Source: DASPJR01 sp035628505 (lineage in GTDB: Bacteria > Planctomycetota > SZUA-567 > H5-PLA8). From it: 11,027 nucleotides of DNA. How positions within the stretch are numbered: the stretch's first letter is position 1; each line of letters opens with the position of its first letter. A program made the position numbers and the translations under genes. The stretch is taken from positions 1 through 11,027 of the forward strand of contig DASPJR010000170.1 in NCBI GenBank assembly GCA_035628505.1. Direction: 5' to 3'. The notes beneath the pieces were generated by a model. That model was not told the origin of the DNA and did no database searches. It saw nothing but the letters and a program-made list of their open reading frames with translations. Positions 1-6,918 of this stretch are shown piece by piece.

Positions 1-703
1 TCTCTGGCGCCACAGCAGGCTGAACCTTCTGCGTTTCCGGCGGCGCATTCAATTCAGCCAGCGCAAGCTCGGAGACGATCTCGGCGGCCTCGCTGTCGAG
101 CCCGTCGCCGCTGGCAAAGCGCGGCAGATCGCGAACCGCTGACGTCGCCACTCGCGGAGGCTTGATCTCGATTTCTGTCGCGGCGTCGTTCTCAGCGAGT
201 GCGATCCACATTCGCGCCACTTCCGGATCGCCTGCGCGCCGCGGCGAAGACTTGCTCGCACCCGGCCGTGCGGGACGGTTCAGAGCCGCTGGCTCGTCAG
301 GCGCGTCTGCGTAGCGTAAAAACTCCGGATCGCCCGCGCGAATCTGCCGCGGACGAACGCTCCGGGGACCTGCTTCTTCCTGCGGGATTTCCCACGGGCC
401 TTGCGGCCGCGGTGTGACATCGACGACGGCGGCGCGCTCGTCATCGTTCGTTTCTTTGGGGTGCAGCAGCTTGAGCAGATCATCGATGAAAGACTGCGCG
501 GCGGCTGTGTCCGGATCAGTGGACGAAGTCGCCGGCTTTTTCTTCTCCGCCGATGAGAGCAGCGGTACTGCCTGGCCGTCTTTGCCCTCAGCCTCAACGG
601 CCCAGGCCGCAAGCGGTAAAATGAAGTTGAACGCGAGCAGGCAGAGCGCGGCGATGCTGCTGGCGCTCGCGCGCGTGATTCGTGGTTCAACTCGTTGCGA
701 CAT
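1..703 (-). CDS. Secreted protein of unknown function, C-terminus beyond the window
   Basis: An open frame runs from an ATG at 703 to the left edge without a stop (234 codons visible). Two consecutive in-frame TAA codons lie a few codons upstream, so this ATG is the first possible start. No Shine-Dalgarno sequence precedes it. The N-terminus is a clear Sec signal peptide: basic residues (R4, R8, R11), a hydrophobic core at about 17-33, and a probable cleavage site after A-W-A at 35. The rest is hydrophilic, rich in Pro, Glu, Asp and Arg, low-complexity in places, and has no Cys after the signal peptide. The segment R-A-G-D-P-E occurs twice, at about 122-127 and 156-161. I recognise no family. 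It follows hemW by 66 bp on the same strand and could be co-transcribed or have its own promoter. The frame is supported by the signal peptide; the competing frame at 280-690 is Arg/Ser-rich and looks like a shadow. Confidence 0.72.
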   Translation of the reverse strand, partial: MSQRVEPRITRASASSIAALCLLAFNFILPLAAWAVEAEGKDGQAVPLLSSAEKKKPATSSTDPDTAAAQSFIDDLLKLLHPKETNDDERAAVVDVTPRPQGPWEIPQEEAGPRSVRPRQIRAGDPEFLRYADAPDEPAALNRPARPGASKSSPRRAGDPEVARMWIALAENDAATEIEIKPPRVATSAVRDLPRFASGDGLDSEAAEIVSELALAELNAPPETQKVQPAVAPE

Positions 704-769
704 AATGAGTTATTATGCGTCTACAGCCGCAAAAGCAAGGCGTTAAAAGTGCGCCATCTCGCTTTTATT

Positions 770-1945
770 TCAAACCAGCTCAGCCAGGATCCCGTCGGCG
801 ACGGGCATGCCCTGCCTGCTGATGCGGTATCGGCCCTCGGGGGTGCGTTCCATGAGGCCTTCCCGCATAAACTTGGCGATCGCCGGATGCTGCGAAAAGT
901 CGAGGCCCCAGCGTCTGGCAAAATCTGCCGCATCCACGCCGCGCCGCAGACGCAGTTCCAGCACCAGCGATTCGCGCGCGCGGGCATCTTTGTCCAGGGT
1001 CTCCGAGCTGGCGATGGCGATGCCGTCTTTTTCAGCGGCGGCCATGTAGCGGTCCATTTCGTAGAAGTTGGTGCTGCGCTTAAAATCGACGAAACTCGCC
1101 GCCGAAACTCCGAGACCCAGGTACGCTTCGTTACGCCAATAGATGAGATTGTGCTGCGCTTCAAATCCGGGGCGCGCGTAGTTACTCACTTCGTACTGCG
1201 GCAGCCCGGCCTGCTCGAGCGTCTCCATCACCAGCGTGTACTGCGCGCCTTCCTCTTCTTCGGAGAGCGAGCCGACCACGCCGCGCTGCACCGCCTGCGT
1301 CAGCGGCGTGCCATCTTCGTAAATAAGTCCGTACGCAGAAATGTGCTCGGTGCCCAGCGCAATCGCTTCATCCAGATCGCGGCGCAGATCGTCGCGCTTC
1401 TGCGTGGGCAGGCCGTGCATCAGATCGATGGAAATGTTGCTGTAACCGGCTTTTCGCGCGAGCGCCACCGCTTCGCGTCCCTGGTCGGCGCCGTGCACGC
1501 GGCCCAGCAGCTTCAGCAGATGCGGCTGAAACGATTGCACGCCGAAGCTGATCCTTTTAACGCCCTGCTTGAGCAGGAATTCAAGCTTCGCCGCGTCGGT
1601 CGATCCGGGGTTGGCCTCGATGGTAAATTCGGCGGTGCGTGTCCAGTCCACGTAGCGGCGCAGAAGTTCGAAGAACTTTTCGAGCTCGGGAATATTCAAC
1701 GCGCTGGGCGTTCCGCCGCCGAGAAAAATGGTGCGCGGCGCATACGGTTCTGACAATTGCAGCGCGCCGACGCGAACGCGCATCTCGTTTTCGAGCGCCG
1801 TTAAATAGCGCTGCGCACGCCCGGCAGCGTAGGTTTCGCTCGAGAAATCGCAGTAGGTGCAGATCGCCGCGCAGAAGGGAAGGTGGATGTAGAGGCCTTC
1901 CGGAAATGTTTGTGCGCGCAGCGCAGGTTCAAGAAGCTGTGTCAT
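770..1945 (-). CDS. hemW: HemW, radical SAM heme chaperone
   Basis: This is a 391-residue HemW-type radical SAM protein (HemN-like family), cytoplasmic, known to bind heme and deliver it to target proteins. The SAM/4Fe-4S motif CxxxCxxC is C25, C29, C32. It is followed by D-F rather than the extra Cys typical of true HemN coproporphyrinogen oxidases. Other family marks are GGGTPS at 76-81, GVQSF at 135-139, an I-D-L-M-x-G-L-P block near 173-180, and HNLIYW at 265-270, which matches the HNxxYW heme-binding motif of HemW. The C-terminal HemN-like domain is present, and the length is normal for the family. The ATG at 1945 is only 13 nt from the end of the upstream palindromic repeat, whose terminal GGGGAGAGGG is the most purine-rich stretch ahead of the start. 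It is often misannotated as an oxygen-independent coproporphyrinogen oxidase; the HNxxYW motif argues for HemW. Confidence 0.93.
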   Translation of the reverse strand: MTQLLEPALRAQTFPEGLYIHLPFCAAICTYCDFSSETYAAGRAQRYLTALENEMRVRVGALQLSEPYAPRTIFLGGGTPSALNIPELEKFFELLRRYVDWTRTAEFTIEANPGSTDAAKLEFLLKQGVKRISFGVQSFQPHLLKLLGRVHGADQGREAVALARKAGYSNISIDLMHGLPTQKRDDLRRDLDEAIALGTEHISAYGLIYEDGTPLTQAVQRGVVGSLSEEEEGAQYTLVMETLEQAGLPQYEVSNYARPGFEAQHNLIYWRNEAYLGLGVSAASFVDFKRSTNFYEMDRYMAAAEKDGIAIASSETLDKDARARESLVLELRLRRGVDAADFARRWGLDFSQHPAIAKFMREGLMERTPEGRYRISRQGMPVADGILAELV

Positions 1946-1958
1946 TCACGACTTTCTT

Positions 1959-2100
1959 CCCTCTCCCCTCCGGGGAGAGGGCGGACATGAGCGCAGCGAA
2001 TGCCGGGTGAGGGGTAACGCCTCTCTTGCAAGATACGGTTACCCCTCACCCCGGACTCGCTATCGCTCGCTCGGCCCTCTCCCCGGAGGGGAGAGGGAAC
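1959..2100. repeat. Composite palindromic repeat (BIME-like), copy 1
   Basis: This is a 142 bp dyad made of two inverted arms of about 61 nt around the perfect palindrome TCTTGCAAGA. Each arm has its own hairpin at the outer end (CCCTCTCCCC, a 3 nt loop, GGGGAGAGGG) and a GGGTGAGGGGTAA-like block at the inner end. It begins 1 nt after the stop codon of the dehydrogenase gene (minus strand) and ends 13 nt before the hemW start, so it fills nearly the whole spacer. A second copy lies at 3118-3256. The nested hairpins and 3' location resemble REP/BIME elements. I see no target-site duplication and no coding capacity. Confidence 0.88.
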
Positions 2101-2101
2101 A

Positions 2102-3070
2102 TCACTGCACCGCCACGAGCACCTTCAGCGTGCCGCGCGTTGCGGCGAGCTCAAACGCTTCCACGCCCTGCTCCAGCGTTTTGCGGTGATCAATCAACGC
2201 CCGCACGTCCAGCTTTCCAGACGCCAGCAGCCGCAACGCCGGCGCGAACGGACCGCAGCGGCTGCCGAGCACCGTGATCTCATCGACCACCACCCGCGCC
2301 CAGTCCAGCTGCGGCGGCTGCGACGGCGCATAGGTGCTCTTTAAGACAAGCGTCCCGCGCGGCGCAATCCAGTTCACTGCCAGCGCTAAGGCCTGCGGCG
2401 TTCCGGTGCATTCGACGACGACCGGATAGCGCTCGAAAAACGCTGGTGCGCTCTCGCCAGGCTTGACGGCTTCAACATTCCAGCGCCGGGCCAGCGCGAG
2501 TTTCTTTTCGTGCCGGCCGAAGAGCGTCACGCGCGCGCCGAGTGCCGCACAGACCTGGCTGATCAGCAGACCAAGCTTGCCATCGCCGATCACCAGCAGG
2601 CGCGTTCCGGGCAGCACATGCATCTGTTCGAAAATCTCAAGCGCGGCCGCGAGCGGCTCGACGAAGACGGCTTCCTCGTCGCTGACCGAATCCGGAACGG
2701 ACAGCACGTTCTCTTCCGGCAGATCGACAAACTGCGCGAACGCGCCAGGACGCTTGTAGATGCCAAGTACCGTTCGCTCCGGGCAGTGCCGCCCAAGCCC
2801 GCCGCGGCAGGTCGGACATTTTCCGCACGCCGCGTTGATCTCGCCGACGACGCGCCGGTTGATCAGGCGGTCTGGTCCCTCCACGACGCGACCGGTGAAC
2901 TCGTGCCCGGGAATGCCCGTAAAGTTCATGTAACCCTTCACCAGCTCCAGGTCGGTGCGGCAGATGCCCACCTGCTTGACGGCGATGCGGCATTCGCCTT
3001 TTGCGAGAGGCGGAAGCGGAACTTCTTTCAGCTGCAGCGTGCCCGCCGGTTCGACGACCAGTGCTTTCAT
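2102..3070 (-). CDS. Zinc-dependent medium-chain dehydrogenase (alcohol dehydrogenase family)
   Basis: A 322-residue MDR-superfamily oxidoreductase, predicted to oxidise an alcohol or polyol with NAD(P)+; substrate unknown. In numbering from the ATG at 3070, the catalytic zinc ligands are C37 and the G-H-E motif H56-E57, with E138 in a V-E-P-L segment as a likely third or alternative ligand. The structural zinc lobe has four cysteines, C82, C85, C88 and C96, in the usual spacing. The Rossmann motif G-D-G-K-L-G is at 162-167, followed by the NAD-binding fold to about residue 260. The ATG at 3070 (M-K-A-L-V-V) fits the usual N-terminus. The frame stays open to a TTG at 3106, but those 12 extra residues are not family-like. 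Only a weak Shine-Dalgarno (AGGT, about 14 nt upstream) is visible. It is slightly shorter than classical alcohol dehydrogenases (about 340-375 aa). It is bracketed by two direct copies of a palindromic repeat. Confidence 0.88.
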   Translation of the reverse strand: MKALVVEPAGTLQLKEVPLPPLAKGECRIAVKQVGICRTDLELVKGYMNFTGIPGHEFTGRVVEGPDRLINRRVVGEINAACGKCPTCRGGLGRHCPERTVLGIYKRPGAFAQFVDLPEENVLSVPDSVSDEEAVFVEPLAAALEIFEQMHVLPGTRLLVIGDGKLGLLISQVCAALGARVTLFGRHEKKLALARRWNVEAVKPGESAPAFFERYPVVVECTGTPQALALAVNWIAPRGTLVLKSTYAPSQPPQLDWARVVVDEITVLGSRCGPFAPALRLLASGKLDVRALIDHRKTLEQGVEAFELAATRGTLKVLVAVQ

Positions 3071-3117
3071 GCTGAGTACTTTACCTGAAGCTCCGCCCAT
3101 TCCCAAGAGCGCAATTC

Positions 3118-3256
3118 CCCTCTCCTCTCCGGGGAGAGGGCGGACATGAGCGAAGCGAATCCGGGTGAGGGGTAAACGCTCTCTTGCAAGAAACGCTTAC
3201 CCCTCACCCCGGAGGCTATCGCTCGCTCGGCCCTCTCCCCGAAGGGGAGAGGGAAC
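3118..3256. repeat. Composite palindromic repeat (BIME-like), copy 2
   Basis: A 139 bp element with the same architecture as 1959-2100 and the same orientation. It has two inverted arms around TCTTGCAAGA, outer CTCTCC/GGAGAG-type hairpins, and inner GGGTGAGGGGTAA blocks. By eye roughly nine in ten positions match copy 1, with a few substitutions and single-base to three-base indels. It starts 3 nt after the stop codon of the YihY-family gene (minus strand) and ends 47 nt before the dehydrogenase ATG. Its placement downstream of a stop codon suggests a role in transcript 3' ends or simply tolerated insertion there. Confidence 0.88.
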
Positions 3257-3259
3257 AGG

Positions 3260-4186
3260 TCACGCCGGCTTCAGCGTTCCCTTATGCGGAATGCCCTGCT
3301 GCGCGCGCGCTTCTTCGGTCAGCGGAATCGCATCAGCCTTCGGCCGCATGCCGTGTCCATAATGCTTGGCGTAAACCTGCGTGAACTCCGCGCCGAGAAA
3401 AAGAATCTGTGCCGAGTAATAGATCCAGAGCATCAGCACGGCGAGCGATCCGGCCGCTCCGTACGTGGACGCGACGGTGCTGTGCGCGAGATAAAGCGAG
3501 ATCAGGTATTTACCGATGGTCAGCAGAACGGCCGTCGCGAACGCGCCAATCCACACGTCGCTCCAGGCAAAATCGACATCGGGCAGAAACTTGAAGATGA
3601 GCGCGAACAAAAACGTGAAGAGAATAATTGGCGCTGCGAAGTTGACGCCCGCTGAAATCCATCCCGCGCCCGGCAGAGTGCTGCCCCAGGTTGCGATCAG
3701 CGCGGCGGTTACGGTGCTGGCGACAACCGAAGCGATCAGAAAAATGCCCGCGCCGATGACGAGTAGAAACTGAAAAAACCGATCTCGAATCGTCTGCCCC
3801 CAGCTTTTTCCGGGGCGGGGTGTGACTTCCCAGATCGTATCGAGTGCGTCCTGCAGTTCGGCAAAAAGTCCCGACCCAATGACAATCAACGTCAGGAAGC
3901 TGATCACCGTGGCAAAAATCCCTGCGCCGCCTGAACGCCACGCACCCTCGATGAGTCCCTGGATCGTTTCCGCGGCTTTGGGTCCGGTATACTGCGCAAT
4001 CGTGCCCACCAGCTGTCCCTGAGCGGCCTGATTGCCGAGCACAAGTCCCGCGATGGCAACGGCCACGACCAGCAGCGGCGCGAGCGCGAACATCGCGTAA
4101 AACGCCAGAGCGGCGCCAAGGCGCGGGGCTTTGTCCTCCAGATACTCGTCGAACGTGGTTTTCAACAGGTTCCAGAACTTCTTCAT
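3260..4186 (-). CDS. YihY/BrkB-family integral membrane protein
   Basis: A 308-residue inner-membrane protein of the YihY/virulence factor BrkB family. The molecular function of the family is not firmly established, and the RNase BN name sometimes attached to it is historical. About six membrane segments are visible, near residues 25-50, 88-108, 138-165, 180-202, 210-232 and 245-268. Family marks are the R-L-G-A-A-L-A-F-Y stretch near 22-30, F-K-F-L-P-D at 198-203, and the Y-G-A-A-G-S-L block at 242-248, followed by the last helix with G-A-E-F near 265-268. The ATG at 4186 is preceded by AAAGGAG with about 10 nt spacing; an upstream extension of the frame to 4285 is rejected because it lacks family character. 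The tail after residue 270 is hydrophilic and probably cytoplasmic. Confidence 0.9.
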   Translation of the reverse strand: MKKFWNLLKTTFDEYLEDKAPRLGAALAFYAMFALAPLLVVAVAIAGLVLGNQAAQGQLVGTIAQYTGPKAAETIQGLIEGAWRSGGAGIFATVISFLTLIVIGSGLFAELQDALDTIWEVTPRPGKSWGQTIRDRFFQFLLVIGAGIFLIASVVASTVTAALIATWGSTLPGAGWISAGVNFAAPIILFTFLFALIFKFLPDVDFAWSDVWIGAFATAVLLTIGKYLISLYLAHSTVASTYGAAGSLAVLMLWIYYSAQILFLGAEFTQVYAKHYGHGMRPKADAIPLTEEARAQQGIPHKGTLKPA

Positions 4187-4292
4187 GCGGCGAGAGCTCC
4201 TTTGACGTGCCGCAAAAAGTGGGGCAAGAGGTATGCCGATTTTTCGAAGGTTCAAGCAGCTCGCGCGACATATTAATGGATGCACAATTTGC

Positions 4293-4321
4293 TTGGCATC
4301 GGCTTAGGTGCGCCCTACACT
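4293..4321 (+). promoter_or_regulatory. Predicted sigma-70 promoter for the Bax inhibitor-1 gene
   Basis: TTGGCA (4293-4298, five of six matches to TTGACA) is followed after exactly 17 bp by TACACT (4316-4321, four of six matches to TATAAT). Transcription would start near 4328, giving a leader of about 26 nt with GGAGGG at 4338-4343. It lies in the divergent spacer between the YihY and BI-1 genes. Confidence 0.5.
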
Positions 4322-4353
4322 GATGCGCAAATCCTATGGAGGGACACGACACT

Positions 4354-5049
4354 ATGGCATTCACCGATATGAGCCTTGAGGAGCGTTTTGCAGGGCTGGA
4401 CGACCACAAGGCGAGATTTGTATCCAAGGTGTACAGCGGATTGACCGTATCGCTCGTCGTTGCGGCCATCGCCTGTGTGCTGGGAATCGGCTGGTTCAAC
4501 AGTATGCCGCGCCCAACGGCGATGGGCATTTTCAAAATCCTGATGATTTGCGAAGTCGTCCTGCTGCTGATCGCTTCTTTCGTGCGCCTCAGCGGTCCCC
4601 TGGCTTGGGCGATGCTCTTCGGCATCGTGTCGCTCTCCGGTGTGACGCTTGCGCCAATCCTGATTTTTTACGAGCGTATCGCGGGAGTCGGGACCATCGC
4701 CGCGGCGATCGGTCTGACGGGCACAATTTTCCTGACGCTCACCGCCTACGTGCGTTACTCGGGCAAAGATTTCAGCTATCTCGGCGGCTTCCTCTGGATG
4801 GCCACCATCGCGCTCATCCTTACCGGGCTTGCCTCCATTTTCTTCCCGGCCTTCGGCCAGGCTGTGCATTACTGGAAGGCCTGCATCGGCGCGCTGATTT
4901 TCTCCGGCTGGATTCTTTTCGATACCTCGGCCGTGACGCGACAGTACTACCGCGAAGACAACGTCGTCGGCGCGATCCTGACGCTGTACCTGGACATCGT
5001 AAATCTGTTCATCTACATTCTGCAGATCCTCGGCAACCGCAAGGATTAA
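4354..5049 (+). CDS. Bax inhibitor-1/YccA family membrane protein
   Basis: A 231-residue polytopic membrane protein of the BI-1 (TMBIM/YccA-YetJ) family. Characterised members such as Bacillus YetJ are pH-sensitive calcium leak channels, and YccA modulates FtsH. About seven hydrophobic segments are visible, starting near residues 26, 60, 83, 108, 142, 175 and 208. The final two carry the aspartates expected for the family's di-aspartyl pH sensor: D190 in L-F-D-T-S and D214 in L-Y-L-D-I-V-N-L-F. The C-terminus L-G-N-R-K-D is short and charged. I place the start at the ATG at 4354, with GGAGGG about 10 nt upstream. The ATG at 4336 lies within the Shine-Dalgarno region and would add six non-family residues. 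The gene is a single transcription unit, with a promoter at 4293-4321 and a terminator at 5075-5115. Confidence 0.93.
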   Translation: MAFTDMSLEERFAGLDDHKARFVSKVYSGLTVSLVVAAIACVLGIGWFNSMPRPTAMGIFKILMICEVVLLLIASFVRLSGPLAWAMLFGIVSLSGVTLAPILIFYERIAGVGTIAAAIGLTGTIFLTLTAYVRYSGKDFSYLGGFLWMATIALILTGLASIFFPAFGQAVHYWKACIGALIFSGWILFDTSAVTRQYYREDNVVGAILTLYLDIVNLFIYILQILGNRKD

Positions 5050-5074
5050 GCTCGACGTTCGCAGCACGAAGACG

Positions 5075-5115
5075 TGACCGAAACGGCGCCAACCGTTTCG
5101 GTCATTTTTATTTTG
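5075..5115 (+). terminator. Intrinsic terminator of the Bax inhibitor-1 gene
   Basis: A perfect 12 bp stem, TGACCGAAACGG paired with CCGTTTCGGTCA, closes a 6 nt loop (CGCCAA) and is followed by a T-rich run (TTTTTATTTT). It lies 26 nt after the stop codon. The T-run is on the plus-strand side only, so termination should be efficient for the BI-1 transcript. The hairpin may also form in the opposing minus-strand transcript. Confidence 0.88.
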
Positions 5116-5163
5116 AGTAATTATATTTACTGCGAATTTCGTGCTTTGCCGTCAGTCGCCACC

Positions 5164-5214
5164 CGTCACTCGTCACTCGTCACTTCGTCACTCGTTACTC
5201 CGTCTCGCGTCACT
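5164..5214. repeat. Heptanucleotide tandem array, CGTCACT
   Basis: CGTCACT occurs at 5164-5170, 5171-5177, 5178-5184 and 5186-5192. A variant CGTTACT follows at 5193-5199, and another CGTCACT at 5208-5214. A related GTCAGTC is at 5151-5157. The array lies in the convergent gap between the BI-1 terminator and the 3' end of the minus-strand secreted-protein gene. Its last unit overlaps that gene's stop codon (5210-5212). It is not CRISPR-like, because the units are contiguous. Confidence 0.9.
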
Positions 5215-6193
5215 TAAGCGCCGCTCCGATCTTTGCCAAGTCGAGCGGCGTTTCGATATCCACACTTTCGGCGTCGGCCGGTTCAATCTTGATGCGCGGA
5301 TCGGGAGGAGCCGGATGCGCAAGCGCTTTGGCGCGGGCATCCAAAGCCCACGTCTGAACTGCACGCCAGACCTGCGGCTCGGGCGCGTCGACCTCCAGTC
5401 CCTTTTCTCCGACTTCTCCAACGAGCACGCGCACGCGCATCACCGCTGCCGTGTTTTTCGGTTCCATGTACGTGGGCTGGTCGAACGACACCCAGGCCGG
5501 CTCGACGCCGACATCGACCATTTCCCAGTTGAGATCGAGCACCGGCACGCAGAGCGCGTTTTTTGGATCAGGCTTCCAGCCGTCTTTCTCCGCGTTGCTA
5601 ACAAACACCGCCAGGCCGAGAAGCGCGTTCATCGGCATAGGCCGCTCGCCATGCAGCGCAATCTTTTTCTTTTCGCTGGCGAACGGTTTGTCTTCGCCCT
5701 TGCGCTGAGCCGTGCGCTCGTACGTAAGCGTGTCGCCGTCGAGTTTCAGCGTGATCGTCGTCGTCGCGGTCTGCTCTTTGCCGTCGGAATCTTTGAGCTC
5801 CGCGGTCTGTTTGAGTTCGCCCGACAGCAGCGCCAGATCGGAGCCGAGCAGGAGCGTGCCGCTGTAACGGATCTGCGCGCCTTTGCCGTCTTCGACGATG
5901 GCGGTCTTGTACTGTTCGCTGAGCTTGTACGTCGCGCCGCCTTCGCCCTTCGCATCGTCAATGCGCAGCGTGGCCTGCCCGAGCCGCACATCGCCGGCCT
6001 TCAGGATCAGCCCCGACGATTGCAGCACGCCCGGCACAAGCTTCGTTTGCGCCCGCAACGCCCGCGCCCGCTCGATGGCCTTTTTGATGTCGCCCTGCGA
6101 GGTCGGACGCGATTCGCCGGCGAGGAGGGAAGTTCGGGTAAAAAGCAATAAAAACAAGATTAGCGGTAACACGCGTGCAAGGAGAATACGCAT
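5210..6193 (-). CDS. Exported protein of unknown function
   Basis: A 327-residue protein with a typical Sec signal peptide: R2 and R7, a Leu-rich core at about 8-18, and a likely cleavage site after L-L-A at 25. There is no lipobox Cys. The mature part is soluble and charged. Residues about 60-180 alternate short hydrophobic and polar stretches, suggesting beta-strand structure (for example T-A-T-T-T-I-T-L near 142-149), and a Trp-containing, Pro-rich C-terminal half follows. The single Cys is C215. I recognise no family. The start codon overlaps the vapC stop as TGATG and has no clear Shine-Dalgarno, so translation is probably coupled to vapC. The 3' end runs into a heptamer repeat array, and the last codons are partly repeat-derived. 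The signal peptide and codon pattern make the frame convincing; the function is open. Confidence 0.8.
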   Translation of the reverse strand: MRILLARVLPLILFLLLFTRTSLLAGESRPTSQGDIKKAIERARALRAQTKLVPGVLQSSGLILKAGDVRLGQATLRIDDAKGEGGATYKLSEQYKTAIVEDGKGAQIRYSGTLLLGSDLALLSGELKQTAELKDSDGKEQTATTTITLKLDGDTLTYERTAQRKGEDKPFASEKKKIALHGERPMPMNALLGLAVFVSNAEKDGWKPDPKNALCVPVLDLNWEMVDVGVEPAWVSFDQPTYMEPKNTAAVMRVRVLVGEVGEKGLEVDAPEPQVWRAVQTWALDARAKALAHPAPPDPRIKIEPADAESVDIETPLDLAKIGAALK

Positions 6194-6603
6194 CAGAGTA
6201 GCAACGCCTTAAAACCAGCTTGCGAAAAATGCTCATCTGCCGTGAGCGCTTCGGTGAGGTGATTGTCATTCATCACAACAAAGGAGATGCAATCGGTGAG
6301 TCCCCACACTTTGTCACCGCGCTCCTCGTACATTGTTAATCCGTGATTAATAAGGCTTGTTGAGGCCGGAGCGATATTGATGTTCGATGTTCTTTTCAGC
6401 TGGTGAATGAAGCTGGCTGCTGCAATGCGGTTCAGTGAACTCAAACCATCACAGATTTCGATCAGAACAACTTCGGTGGTCCAAATCTCCTTAACGCTTT
6501 GCAGAACGGGCAGCCAGGATTTCGCGGAATCATGGTAGGCGTCTCGTTTATTTAGCAAGGCGATCACAAAGAACGTATCAAGGAAAACCCTGCTCGGAGT
6601 CAC
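6193..6603 (-). CDS. vapC: VapC-type PIN-domain ribonuclease toxin
   Basis: A 136-residue single PIN domain, the expected size for the ribonuclease toxin of a type II toxin-antitoxin pair. The acidic metal-binding residues are all present: D9 in V-F-L-D-T, E49 in V-L-I-E-I (with E44 close by), D104 in L-T-D-C-I-S-F, and D123 in T-A-D-E-H-F. The T-A-D-x-H-F-x-Q-A-G-F ending is typical of this PIN subgroup. The start is a GTG at 6603 that overlaps the antitoxin stop by 4 nt (GTGA), so translation is coupled. The stop overlaps the next gene's ATG. No residue loss or frameshift is seen, so it should be an active nuclease; the RNA target is unknown. Confidence 0.9.
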   Translation of the reverse strand: MTPSRVFLDTFFVIALLNKRDAYHDSAKSWLPVLQSVKEIWTTEVVLIEICDGLSSLNRIAAASFIHQLKRTSNINIAPASTSLINHGLTMYEERGDKVWGLTDCISFVVMNDNHLTEALTADEHFSQAGFKALLL

Positions 6604-6848
6604 GATTTTTCATTGCTCCGTTTGGGTGTTCCATGAATGTAATGATCGTGTTCAGCAGCCATATCCGCCGGACCCTCGACGGTTCCTGCAAGCTTAGCGA
6701 TTTCGTCCCAAGGGTTCGCTTCAGAGTTCTTGTCAGACTCCTCGGCAACCTCCACTGTCACCTTGCATCGTGTGTTGGGTGGCAGTTTTAAGGGCGCGTC
6801 GAAGTGAAGCGATTTTCCGTCGAAGGTTGCATTTAGAGTTTGTGTCAT
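6600..6848 (-). CDS. vapB: VapB-type antitoxin partner of the PIN toxin
   Basis: An 82-residue small acidic protein directly upstream of the PIN toxin. Residues 1-35 have the beta-rich pattern of AF2212/DUF104-like antitoxins: a short strand, F-D-G-K, then P-L-x-L-P-P-N-T and a V-T-V-E-V strand. The C-terminal half carries L-A-G-T-V-E-G-P followed by H-D-H-Y-I-H-G-T-P-K-R, a tail common in VapC partners and probably the toxin-neutralising segment. The ATG at 6848 is preceded by a GAGGGCGG purine stretch. Expression is probably autoregulated by the VapBC complex, but I do not see a convincing operator palindrome in the 70 bp between metG and this gene. Confidence 0.85.
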   Translation of the reverse strand: MTQTLNATFDGKSLHFDAPLKLPPNTRCKVTVEVAEESDKNSEANPWDEIAKLAGTVEGPADMAAEHDHYIHGTPKRSNEKS

Positions 6849-6918
6849 GGTTTCCGCCCTCGACCGTACTTTACCTCATCGGTTCTCAACGCACAATCTT
6901 TGGGATAGGCAAAACACT

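Noticed and set aside
280..690. Minus-strand frame of 136 codons near the left edge
   Set aside because: Very Arg/Ser-rich; the alternative frame starting at 703 has a signal peptide and stays open to the edge.
695..1753. Long plus-strand open frame of 352 codons opposite hemW
   Set aside because: It is antisense to a gene with full HemW motifs, its translation is rich in Arg, His and Gln with no domain, and it has no Shine-Dalgarno. It is a GC-rich shadow frame.
1959..2100. Insertion sequence or MITE with target-site duplication
   Set aside because: No matching short flanking duplication is visible at either copy and no transposase remains, so I call it only a palindromic repeat.
3510..4625. 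Minus-strand frame of 371 codons overlapping the YihY gene
   Set aside because: It runs in another frame through a well-supported membrane protein and into the BI-1 gene; Arg/Ser-rich with no family features.
4315..5067. Minus-strand open frame of 250 codons opposite the Bax inhibitor-1 gene
   Set aside because: Its translation is highly polar (Asp, Arg, Glu, His) as expected for the antisense of a membrane protein, and the sense gene has a promoter, Shine-Dalgarno and terminator.
5151..5214. Possible CRISPR array
   Set aside because: Units are 7 bp and contiguous, without spacers; no cas genes are present.
6849..6918. vapBC promoter (TTGTGC, 17 bp, TAAAGT on the minus strand)
   Set aside because: Only three and four of six consensus matches; too weak to report as a feature.
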